Below the pieces are notes generated by a model that made no database searches, was not told the origin of the DNA, and saw nothing but the letters and a program-made list of their open reading frames with translations. 7,102 nucleotides of DNA from SMAG-U1939 sp035763125 (GTDB lineage: Bacteria > Chloroflexota > Ktedonobacteria > Ktedonobacterales > JADMIN01), in contig DASUBU010000285.1 in NCBI GenBank assembly GCA_035763125.1, positions 1 through 7,102 on the forward strand, written 5' to 3'. The translations under genes and the position numbers were made by a program. Below, piece after piece: positions 1-4,902 of the stretch (position 1 is the stretch's first letter; each line of letters opens with the position of its first letter).

Positions 1-756
1 CGCATCGAGGAGGGGCTGTGGCATCTGCGGCAGATTGGCGCCGGCAACATCTCTGAGGTCAGCGTGCGGCGGCTGGCCGAAAGCGATTGGGCCAACGCCT
101 GGAAGGAGCACTTCCACGTCACGCACCTCGGCCGGCGCACGGTCATCAAGCCGTCCTGGCGCGAGTACGAGCCGCGGGCCGGCGAGGTGGTGGTCGAGCT
201 GGACCCCGGCATGGCCTTCGGCACGGGCCTGCACCCCACCACGCGCAACTGCGTCCTGGCGCTCGAGGAGACGCTCGCGCCCGGCGACCGCGTGCTGGAT
301 GTCGGCACCGGCTCGGGCATTCTGGCGCTGGCCGCGCTGAAGCTCGGCGCCGCGAGTGTGCTGGCGCTCGACGTGAGCACCGTAGCGGTGGAGGCGGCGC
401 GCGCCAACGCGGAGGCCAACGGCCTCGCCGACCGCATCGAGGTGCGCCTCGCCACGCTGGAGGGCGCGGCGGGTGAGCCGTTCTCGCCGCTGCCGCCTGA
501 CCTGGCCGTGTTGGGCGCGGAGATCGGCACATTCGATCTGGTGCTCGCCAATATCATTGCACGCGTGATCGCCCAGCTTGCCCCCGCGCTGGTGCGTGCG
601 ACGCTGCCCGGCGGGACGCTGATCGCCAGCGGTATCATCGCCGAGCGCCGCCACGAAGCCGAGGAGCCGCTGCGTGCCGCGGGCCTGCGCGAGATCCGCG
701 CGCTGGTCGAAGGCGACTGGGTCACACTCGTCGGCAAGCGCGAAGGACGGAGCTGA
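1..756 (+). CDS. prmA: Ribosomal protein L11 methyltransferase PrmA, 5' end cut by window
   Basis: PrmA is a cytoplasmic SAM-dependent enzyme that methylates amino groups of ribosomal protein L11. The reading frame is open from base 1 (frame 1) to the TGA at 754-756, giving 251 visible codons. The family is about 300 residues, so roughly 50-60 N-terminal residues and the start lie outside the window. Visible marks are the linker segment with DWANAWKEHFHV, the conserved GMAFGTGLHPTT segment, the SAM-binding motif I VLDVGTGSGILALAALKLGA, and the catalytic-region motif DLVLANIIA. An insertion of about 15 residues rich in Pro and Ala sits between the SAM domain core and the ANII motif. In Bacillus, prmA is followed by rsmE on the same strand. 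Here rsmE is nearby but on the opposite strand, and the gene ends only 59 bases from a converging pseudogene. The identification is secure. Confidence 0.96.
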   Translation, partial: RIEEGLWHLRQIGAGNISEVSVRRLAESDWANAWKEHFHVTHLGRRTVIKPSWREYEPRAGEVVVELDPGMAFGTGLHPTTRNCVLALEETLAPGDRVLDVGTGSGILALAALKLGAASVLALDVSTVAVEAARANAEANGLADRIEVRLATLEGAAGEPFSPLPPDLAVLGAEIGTFDLVLANIIARVIAQLAPALVRATLPGGTLIASGIIAERRHEAEEPLRAAGLREIRALVEGDWVTLVGKREGRS

Positions 757-810
757 ACAAAGAGGACACAGAGAGGAAAAGAGAGGGAGAGAGGGGGAAG
801 CGAGGGAAGG
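756..810 (+). repeat. Purine-rich element, copy A (inverted mate at 2061-2122)
   Basis: Starting at the last base of the prmA stop codon, the plus strand is almost entirely A and G for about 55 bases. Its first 18 bases (AACAAAGAGGACACAGAG) match 16 of 18 with the minus-strand sequence at 2122-2105. The similarity continues, with small gaps, through a run of GAGAGAGG-type words. From recall, CACAGAGG-type words are frequent in intergenic spacers of several environmental phyla, sometimes beside GxxExxY genes. No hairpin or T-run is visible, so this is not an intrinsic terminator. Confidence 0.6.
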
Positions 811-815
811 CCGGA

Positions 816-1220
816 TCAGGGTGGGGGCAGCGTGGCTGGATTCATGAGGCGGCGGATGCCGTCGCGCAGCCGTGCGGTGTGGAAGTAAATCAGCAGTCCG
901 ACAGGGCAACCAGTCAGTCGCAGATAGGAGATGAGCCGCGCCTGGTGGACGGGTGTGAGCGCCTCGACCGCCTTGATCTCGACAATGACAACGCTTTCCA
1001 CTAGCAGATTCAGCCGGTAGCCGCAATCGAGACGCACCCGCTTGTAGGTCAGCGGGACGGCCTGCTGTTACTCGACCGAGAGACCCTGCTCCACAAGCTC
1101 GTAGGCGAGGCAGGCCTCGTACGCCGACTCCAGGAGGCCGGGGCCAAGAGCCGTGTGAACGGTGAGGGCAGCGCCGATGATGCGCTCTGTCAAACGGTCG
1201 AGCTGCGCGCAGTCGGTCAT
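816..1220 (-). pseudogene. GxxExxY protein (PDDEXK_3 family) with internal TAA
   Basis: Read from the ATG at 1220, this frame encodes a complete 134-codon GxxExxY family protein except for one TAA at codon 51 (1070-1068). The family motif is intact in GPGLLESAYEACLAYEL (about residues 26-42, G28..E31..Y34). After the stop come YRLNLLVESVVIVEIKAVEA and SYLRLTGCPVGLLIYF, typical of the C-terminal half. Pfam places the family in the PD-(D/E)xK nuclease-like superfamily, whose consensus here reads YRLDLLV...VELKA. Residue 71 is Asn (AAT, 1010-1008) in place of the expected Asp, while E81 and K83 are kept. The ATG overlaps the rsmE TGA as ATGA, and GGAAGG lies 9 bases upstream, so it would be translated as the distal gene of an rsmE operon. 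The cellular role of the family is unknown. A sequencing error at the TAA cannot be excluded. Confidence 0.88.
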
Positions 1221-2011
1221 GTGGTACTGCCTTCCGCCAATTCCGATCGGTAGAAGCGGAAGACATCCAGGGTAAGCGCGGTGGCGACAATGGCAGCAGT
1301 CTCGGCGCGCAGGATACGCGGGCCTAATGTGACGGGGCTGGCACCATGTCGCTCTGCGAGGGCGATTTCGCCGTCCGCAAAGCCGCCCTCTGGTCCAATG
1401 AAGAGCCGCACTTCAGGGATGTCTTCCAGTCTGCCAGGTGCGGCAATAGCTCGCTCAACACTTGCTCTCAACGACGCAGAATACTCGCGCTCCCAGGGGA
1501 TCAGAGCGAGTGCGCCCGGTGGCATGGAGGCCAGCGCGTGCATCAGTGGCTGCGGCGCGTCGAGCTCCGGCAAACGCGAGCCGCCGCATTGCTCAACCGC
1601 TTCGGCGACGATCTTGCGCCAGCGGCGTCGCTTGCTCTCGCTCGCCTCCTCTACGGCTGCCACCGCCCGTTCCGTCAGCAACGGAATGAATCTGGAGACG
1701 CCGAGCTCGGTGCATTTTTGGAGGATGACCTCATACTTGGCGGCCTTGAGCATACCCTGGCAGAGTACGATGCGCACTGGCGATTCTGCCTGCCCCTCCT
1801 CATGCTCGCCCAAGCGGACGACCACGTGCTTGCGCTCCACGGCCAACAGCGTCGCGGTGCATTCGCCACCTGCACCATCCAGCAGCCGCAGCGTATCGCC
1901 GGGGCCAAGTCGCAACACGTCGCGCACCTGATGGGCCAGTTCCGGCGACAGCTCAACCTCTGCGCGTGGCGCAAGCATCAGCCCTTCGACGATAAAGCGG
2001 CCGGCAGGCAT
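1217..2011 (-). CDS. rsmE: 16S rRNA (uracil1498-N3)-methyltransferase RsmE
   Basis: RsmE methylates N3 of U1498 in the decoding region of 16S rRNA, using SAM bound in a trefoil-knot (SPOUT) domain. It has 264 residues, close to the usual 240-260. The N-terminal RNA-binding PUA-like part begins PAGRFIVEG and includes the LRLGPGDTLRLLDG region. The SPOUT part has PLLTERAVAAVEE, RRWRKIVAEAVEQCGG, LFIGPEGGFADGEI and LGPRILRAETAAIVA, the SAM-site signatures. The start is set at the ATG at 2011 because GAGAGGGG ends 5 bases upstream and the family normally begins M-x-R-F-F/I-V. A GTG five codons upstream (2026) is possible but has poorer placement. The stop TGA overlaps the start of the GxxExxY frame. 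It lies about 110 bases downstream of the HD gene, across a purine-rich spacer, so it may be co-transcribed with it or have its own promoter; I see no clear -10/-35 there. Confidence 0.95.
   Translation of the reverse strand: MPAGRFIVEGLMLAPRAEVELSPELAHQVRDVLRLGPGDTLRLLDGAGGECTATLLAVERKHVVVRLGEHEEGQAESPVRIVLCQGMLKAAKYEVILQKCTELGVSRFIPLLTERAVAAVEEASESKRRRWRKIVAEAVEQCGGSRLPELDAPQPLMHALASMPPGALALIPWEREYSASLRASVERAIAAPGRLEDIPEVRLFIGPEGGFADGEIALAERHGASPVTLGPRILRAETAAIVATALTLDVFRFYRSELAEGSTT
1230..1235 (-). promoter_or_regulatory. Shine-Dalgarno for the GxxExxY frame
   Basis: GGAAGG inside the last codons of rsmE stands 9 bases before the ATG at 1220-1218. With the ATGA overlap it supports 1220 as the ancestral start of the GxxExxY gene. 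Confidence 0.5.
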
Positions 2012-2016
2012 TGTAG

Positions 2017-2023
2017 CCCCTCT
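2017..2023 (-). promoter_or_regulatory. Shine-Dalgarno that decides the rsmE start
   Basis: AGAGGGG ends 5 bases before the ATG at 2011-2009. This favours that ATG over the in-frame GTG at 2026-2024, which itself overlaps the edge of this site. Confidence 0.55.
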
Positions 2024-2060
2024 CACATGTATCTCTATCTACCTCTACACTCTCTCGCCG

Positions 2061-2122
2061 CCTGCCCTCTCGTCTATCTCCCTCTCTCGTCCTCTCTTCT
2101 TGACCTCTGTGACCTCCTTGTT
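2061..2122 (-). repeat. Purine-rich element, copy B (inverted mate at 756-810)
   Basis: On the minus strand this begins with AACAAGGAGGTCACAGAG at the stop codon of the HD gene and continues as GA-rich sequence. It resembles the plus-strand sequence after prmA (16 of 18 identical at the head, then alignable with short gaps). Copy B contains AAGGAGGT, a perfect anti-16S match, but no start codon stands at a usable distance, so it is probably coincidental. The spacer 2012-2120 holds no gene that I can see. Confidence 0.6.
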
Positions 2123-2699
2123 ATACCTCCTCGTCAACGGCGTGGAGCGCGGCGGCGGGGCCGTGGGGATCGTGGTGCGTGCGGATCAACAGCACGGCGC
2201 GCTCAGAGAGGCCGGCCTGCGCGGCGAGGTCCGCGCCGACCGCCGCGTGATGCCAGGCGAAGTAGAGCGGGCGGCGCCAGAACGGCACGGACGCACCGGA
2301 TCGCGGCTCGCGCGCCAGCCAGCGCAGCACGCCCGGCGCGAACGCTTTCAGTAGCACCAGGACTGGGCGCACCCACAGCCGCACGCGCCCGCCGCCCTTG
2401 CCGCTATCGTGCAGCAGCGCCGCGGCCAGCAGATCGCGGTCCTCACAGTCGCGCGCGCGCAGCGCCCGGTAGACCGTCAGACTGTGGCGCTGATCGTTGC
2501 GCGACATCGTGGCGAAGAGCGCCCACCCGCCGGGCGGCAGCGCGTCGGCCAGGATCGCGCGGTCGGCGTCGTCGAGCGGGCGAGCAACGAGCGAGCGCCA
2601 GAGCTGATAGACGCGGTAGCATGCGGCGGCGCGGCGTCCTGGAGCAGTGGATGGCGAGCCGGGAGCAGGCGTGGTGGATGAATCGGGTCTCGCGCTCAT
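2121..2699 (-). CDS. HD-domain protein, putative metal-dependent phosphohydrolase
   Basis: The 192-residue protein belongs to the HD superfamily, whose members use clustered His and Asp residues to bind metal and hydrolyse phosphate esters or phosphodiesters. Candidate ligands are H72 (in NDQRHSLTV), H97-D98 with the following SGK (LLHDSGKGG), H150/H151 (WHHAAVGA), H175/H176 (RTHHD) and D189 near the C-terminus (AVDEEV). The first 25 residues are Ser/Pro/Ala-rich and probably disordered. A hydrophobic stretch near 108-128 (LWVRPVLVLLKAFAPGVLRWL) may be an amphipathic or buried helix. The start is the ATG at 2699, overlapping the stop of the membrane protein upstream as ATGA. No Shine-Dalgarno precedes it, so translation probably depends on coupling. 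The frame stays open upstream to 3068, but only as a shadow of the upstream gene. The substrate is unknown; I recall similar short HD proteins from Chloroflexota but cannot name a function. Confidence 0.8.
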   Translation of the reverse strand: MSARPDSSTTPAPGSPSTAPGRRAAACYRVYQLWRSLVARPLDDADRAILADALPPGGWALFATMSRNDQRHSLTVYRALRARDCEDRDLLAAALLHDSGKGGGRVRLWVRPVLVLLKAFAPGVLRWLAREPRSGASVPFWRRPLYFAWHHAAVGADLAAQAGLSERAVLLIRTHHDPHGPAAALHAVDEEV

Positions 2700-3454
2700 A
2701 GCAGGGCGTAGAAGTTGTCTATGCTGGTGGCGAGGCCATAGGTGAGCGAGCGGGCAATGCGAATCAGAATCTGCCCCGGATCGAACGGAATATTGAGGAT
2801 GCCCATCAGCCACGGCACGACGAAGAGAATCACCAGCAGGATCAGCTCCATCCACGGCTCCAGCCGGCGGAACGAGATCGCCTGGCGGCTGGGCAGCAGC
2901 GCGAAGAGGATTTTGTAGCCGTCGAGCGGATGCAGCGGGATGATGTTGACGATGGCAATCAGCACATTGGTGACGGCGAACGTGTAGAGGAACTGGTCGA
3001 GTCGCAGCACCGCGGCTGGTTGTGCGCTGCTGAGGCAATTCTGAAGCGCACCGCCGATGCCCTGGCAACTGCTGACCGCGCTGCCCAGCGAGGCGTAGCC
3101 CGGCAGCAGACTCAAGCCAAAGGCGATCCCCACGCCGAGCAGCAGATTGAACCCAATCCCTGAAAGCGCGATCACGATCAGGCCAAAGTTCGGACCCACA
3201 CGCAGGCGCCGCGCGTCAACACTCAGGGGGCGTCCCCAGCCAAGCCCAGCGGAGAATGGAAAGGCGAACGAGTAGACGATGGCGACGATGGTGCCGATGG
3301 CGGACATCTGGCGGGCGGGAACGAGACTCATCCGCCCGGCGCCGGCGGGAGAGGGGTCGCCAAGCGCGGCGGCGACGGCTGCCTGCACAGCCTCGTGTAG
3401 CGTAATCGCCAGCACAAAGGCGATGAAGGTCTCGACAATCAGGATGATATTCAT
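2696..3454 (-). CDS. Site-2-protease-like membrane protein (M50 family) with degenerate HExxQ motif
   Basis: A 252-residue integral membrane protein of the short, PDZ-less M50/site-2 protease type. Hydrophobic segments lie at about residues 2-19, 52-70, 89-118, 154-174 and 202-221. The family normally carries HExxH in the first membrane segment and a third zinc ligand Asp in an NxxPxxPLDG motif. Here the first motif reads HEAVQ (residues 20-24), so the second zinc His is Gln (CAG, one base from CAC or CAT). The distal motif NIIPLHPLDG (170-179, D178) is intact, as is the LGDPSPAGAGRMSL segment after the active site. It may therefore be inactive or have altered chemistry. GAGG is placed 7 bases before the ATG at 3454. 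The stop overlaps the start of the HD gene, indicating a coupled two-gene unit. A 12-bp perfect palindrome lies just upstream of the start. Confidence 0.85.
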   Translation of the reverse strand: MNIILIVETFIAFVLAITLHEAVQAAVAAALGDPSPAGAGRMSLVPARQMSAIGTIVAIVYSFAFPFSAGLGWGRPLSVDARRLRVGPNFGLIVIALSGIGFNLLLGVGIAFGLSLLPGYASLGSAVSSCQGIGGALQNCLSSAQPAAVLRLDQFLYTFAVTNVLIAIVNIIPLHPLDGYKILFALLPSRQAISFRRLEPWMELILLVILFVVPWLMGILNIPFDPGQILIRIARSLTYGLATSIDNFYALL

Positions 3455-3461
3455 GACCTAG

Positions 3462-3465
3462 CCTC
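3462..3465 (-). promoter_or_regulatory. Shine-Dalgarno of the M50-like gene
   Basis: GAGG, 7 bases before the ATG at 3454, supports that start codon. Confidence 0.45.
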
Positions 3466-3472
3466 AGATGCC

Positions 3473-3484
3473 CTCCGTACGGAG
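3473..3484. promoter_or_regulatory. 12-bp perfect palindrome upstream of the M50-like gene
   Basis: CTCCGTACGGAG is identical on both strands and is centred about 24 bases before the start codon of the M50-like gene. It could be an operator or a short mRNA hairpin near the ribosome binding site. No good -10/-35 pair is visible in 3485-3600, so its role cannot be assigned. The rest of 3485-3600 shows no gene. Confidence 0.35.
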
Positions 3485-3602
3485 TGGGTAAGCGCACGAA
3501 CGGCGCCCTATCGCACGCCGGCGGACGGAAAGGCTGAGACGCTCACCGGGCCGCGTGACGATTGGACGCCGCCGGAGAACGAAAAGTCCAGGGGGACCGG
3601 TG

Positions 3603-3630
3603 AAGATACAAGCGCACGGATGTGCCGTGC
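3603..3630 (-). terminator. Hairpin directly after the microprotein gene, probable weak terminator
   Basis: Read on the minus strand, GCACGG-CACAT-CCGTGC (3630-3614) forms a perfect 6-bp stem with a 5-base loop starting at the base after the TAA. It is followed by GCTTGTATCTT, moderately T-rich but not a clean T-run. Its position fits a terminator separating the microprotein unit from the M50-like gene. Confidence 0.45.
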
Positions 3631-3699
3631 TTACTTCTTCTTCTCGCTGGCCTTCTTGGGCTTCCGCTTCTCCTTGTTCTTGGGGCTCTTGTCTCCCAT
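3631..3699 (-). CDS. 22-residue lysine-rich microprotein (MGDKSPK type)
   Basis: A 22-codon frame begins MGDKSPKNKEK and ends in three lysines before TAA. Ten residues are Lys and one is Arg, so half the peptide is basic; it has no hydrophobic segment and is expected to be disordered, soluble and possibly nucleic-acid binding. Support for a real gene is unusually good for its size: GGAGG with a 6-base spacing, a perfect TATAAT box upstream, and a hairpin immediately after the stop. From memory, small unannotated proteins starting MGDKSPKxK occur in Actinobacteria, Planctomycetes and related groups, usually somewhat longer; that is recollection, not a search result. The frame is open upstream to 3876, but the promoter and ribosome binding site point to 3699. 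Function unknown; a ribosome- or RNA-associated role would be a guess from charge alone. Confidence 0.68.
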   Translation of the reverse strand: MGDKSPKNKEKRKPKKASEKKK

Positions 3700-3705
3700 T
3701 GCGTG

Positions 3706-3710
3706 CCTCC
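3706..3710 (-). promoter_or_regulatory. Shine-Dalgarno that decides the microprotein start
   Basis: GGAGG followed by CACGCA and then ATG at 3699: optimal core and 6-base spacing. This is the main reason for calling a 22-residue product instead of the longer open frame. Confidence 0.65.
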
Positions 3711-3766
3711 GGTCCGTGATGGCGAGCGCCCGCGTGGGCCACTCCCGCGCAGTGCACCGCGCCGCC

Positions 3767-3796
3767 ATTATACGTGCCGCGTGCGAGCGCCGTCCA
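3767..3796 (-). promoter_or_regulatory. Sigma70-type promoter for the lysine-rich microprotein
   Basis: On the minus strand, TGGACG (3796-3791, 4 of 6 to TTGACA) is separated by 18 bases from a perfect TATAAT (3772-3767). Transcription would start near 3760, giving a leader of about 60 bases before the ATG at 3699. A perfect -10 is conspicuous in such GC-rich DNA. Confidence 0.55.
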
Positions 3797-3815
3797 GCCA
3801 GATTTCCGCACCTTT

Positions 3816-3840
3816 GCGGCGCTTCCCGCCGCTTCGCGGC
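3816..3840. repeat. Two overlapping GC hairpins sharing one arm
   Basis: GCGGCG-CTTCC-CGCCGC (3816-3832) and GCCGC-TTC-GCGGC (3828-3840) share the middle arm, so only one can form at a time. It sits about 60 bases beyond the stop of the nucleoside phosphorylase and just upstream of the microprotein promoter. It may stabilise or end the phosphorylase mRNA. On the minus strand no T-run follows, so it is not a classical intrinsic terminator. Confidence 0.35.
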
Positions 3841-3900
3841 TTTCGCACGGCCTGTTCCATATGCGTCCACCAGCACTCTACGCGGAATGAGCCCGCGCGG

Positions 3901-4710
3901 TTACAGCGAGAGGGCGGCTTCGGCGGCCAGCCAAAAGAGCTTTTCGCGGACGCTGGTGTGACTGTTCCACTGTCGCGAATCCCACTCCGCCGCGCTGACA
4001 TCGTCGCCGCCGTAGAGCAGTTGGCCGAAGGGGACGCCGCGGAACTGGGCCACAGCAAAGAATGCGGCCGCCTCCATCTCGACCGCCAGACAGCCCTCCT
4101 CGCGCCGGCGCTGAATCTTGGCCGGTGTCTCGCGGTAGATCGCGTCGGTGGTCCACGTCTTCGTCAGGACGTACTCGACGTGATGCGTGCGCAGGGTGGC
4201 CTCAATCGCCGCGACGGCCTCGGGGTCGGCGGCGACCTCACGTGCGGGCGGCAGATAGTGGTACGAGGTGCCCTCGTCGCGCACGGCGCTCTGCGGCACG
4301 AGCACATGCCCCACGCCGATCGCGCTATCCAGCACGCCCGCGCCTCCGCAGGCGATGAACTTGCGGCAGCCGACGGCGATCACTTCTTCGAACATCGCTG
4401 CGCACAGCGGCGCGCCCACCCCCGGCTGAAAGACCGCCAGCCGCTTGCCATCCACCGCCAGCTCGTAGACCGGGTGCATGCCGATCTCGCTGCGCAGTCG
4501 CTTGACCACTCGCGCGCCATGCTCGCGCTCCAACGTCGCGATCACATCCTGGAAGAAGCACACCACTGCGGCCTCGGGCACGTCACGCGGCTTGATAAGC
4601 CGGGTCGGCTCGAGGATGGCCTCGCGCGCCGGATCGTGCTCGAGGATCGGCACCACTGCCGCCGCCACCGTGACAGGCGCTTCCGCCGCGCCGCGCTCAC
4701 CGTCATCCAT
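3901..4710 (-). CDS. Nucleoside phosphorylase (PNP/UDP family, uridine-phosphorylase-like)
   Basis: The 269-residue protein belongs to the PNP/UDP (COG2820-like) family, which cleaves N-glycosidic bonds of nucleosides, usually with phosphate, in salvage. Diagnostic segments are FQPGVGAPLCAAMFEE (94-109), GGAGVLDSAIGVGHVLVP (122-139), VRDEGTSYHYLPP (143-155, base and ribose region), KTWTTDAIYRET (184-195), CLAVEMEAAAFFAVA (207-221; the E-M-E ribose-binding motif) and LLYGGDDVSA (231-240). The N-terminal GDPxR phosphate-binding loop of classical uridine phosphorylases is not seen. Instead it has PILEHDP...ILEPTRLI, a variant I recall in a clostridial/Chloroflexota subgroup. Substrate, and even phosphorolysis as opposed to hydrolysis, therefore remain uncertain. 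The start at 4710 has GGAGGGAGG 7 bases upstream. It is divergent from the MFS exporter gene. Confidence 0.88.
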   Translation of the reverse strand: MDDGERGAAEAPVTVAAAVVPILEHDPAREAILEPTRLIKPRDVPEAAVVCFFQDVIATLEREHGARVVKRLRSEIGMHPVYELAVDGKRLAVFQPGVGAPLCAAMFEEVIAVGCRKFIACGGAGVLDSAIGVGHVLVPQSAVRDEGTSYHYLPPAREVAADPEAVAAIEATLRTHHVEYVLTKTWTTDAIYRETPAKIQRRREEGCLAVEMEAAAFFAVAQFRGVPFGQLLYGGDDVSAAEWDSRQWNSHTSVREKLFWLAAEAALSL

Positions 4711-4717
4711 CGCCCCG

Positions 4718-4726
4718 CCTCCCTCC
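4718..4726 (-). promoter_or_regulatory. Shine-Dalgarno of the nucleoside phosphorylase gene
   Basis: GGAGGGAGG ending 7 bases before the ATG at 4710 supports this start. Confidence 0.5.
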
Positions 4727-4741
4727 GCTCGCCTCTACTCG

Positions 4742-4747
4742 CATTAT
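4742..4747 (-). promoter_or_regulatory. Possible -10 box for the nucleoside phosphorylase gene
   Basis: CATAAT on the minus strand (5 of 6 to TATAAT) lies 32 bases before the start codon. No convincing -35 is found 16-18 bases upstream, so this is tentative. The remainder of 4748-4850 holds no gene I can support. Confidence 0.25.
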
Positions 4748-4857
4748 GAGGAGTGTACGCCAGGTGGGTGCGCTGCGTCGAGTCCGCCTCCGCCGTGGCC
4801 AGGCGGCGAGTGTGCACTGTCCTTTTCGCCAGTGTGTCGAGGGGACGCTCTTGCTTT

Positions 4858-4883
4858 ATAACCTGAAGTGATAATCTGAAGCG
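4858..4883 (+). repeat. 13-bp tandem repeat in the MFS exporter leader
   Basis: ATAACCTGAAGTG (4858-4870) is followed directly by ATAATCTGAAGCG (4871-4883), 11 of 13 identical. The repeat contains -10-like words (TATAAC at 4857, GATAAT at 4870) and ends one base before the AGGAGGA site. It could be a pair of operator half-sites or duplicated promoter elements; no strong -35 was found for either -10-like word. Confidence 0.5.
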
Positions 4884-4890
4884 AGGAGGA
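4884..4890 (+). promoter_or_regulatory. Shine-Dalgarno of the MFS exporter, wide spacing
   Basis: AGGAGGA stands 12 bases before the ATG at 4903, longer than the usual 5-9. No better site precedes the in-frame ATG at 4984 (codon 28), so 4903 is retained as the start. Confidence 0.45.
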
Positions 4891-4902
4891 CACCACAGCA
4901 CG

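Noticed and set aside
816..1037. The 73-residue C-terminal half of the GxxExxY frame as an independent gene
   Set aside because: It lacks a ribosome binding site and the GxxExxY motif; homology continues across the TAA to the ATG at 1220.
2012..2026. GTG start of rsmE at 2026
   Set aside because: The ATG at 2011 has a well-spaced GAGGGG and gives the usual RsmE N-terminus.
2112..2119. AAGGAGGT (minus strand) as a ribosome binding site of a hidden small gene
   Set aside because: No ATG, GTG or TTG occurs at a usable distance downstream on the minus strand; it is part of the purine-rich element.
1346..2701. A 451-codon plus-strand open frame
   Set aside because: It lies antisense to rsmE and the HD gene and reads as Arg/Ala/His-rich sequence without domains. 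The minus-strand proteins have clear family motifs, so this is a GC-driven shadow.
3631..3876. An 81-residue version of the lysine-rich protein with an upstream start
   Set aside because: The extension crosses the TATAAT promoter and has a composition like non-coding shadow sequence. GGAGG is correctly placed only for the ATG at 3699.
3622..4749. A 375-codon plus-strand open frame
   Set aside because: It is antisense to the nucleoside phosphorylase and the microprotein, has no recognisable domain and no ribosome binding site.
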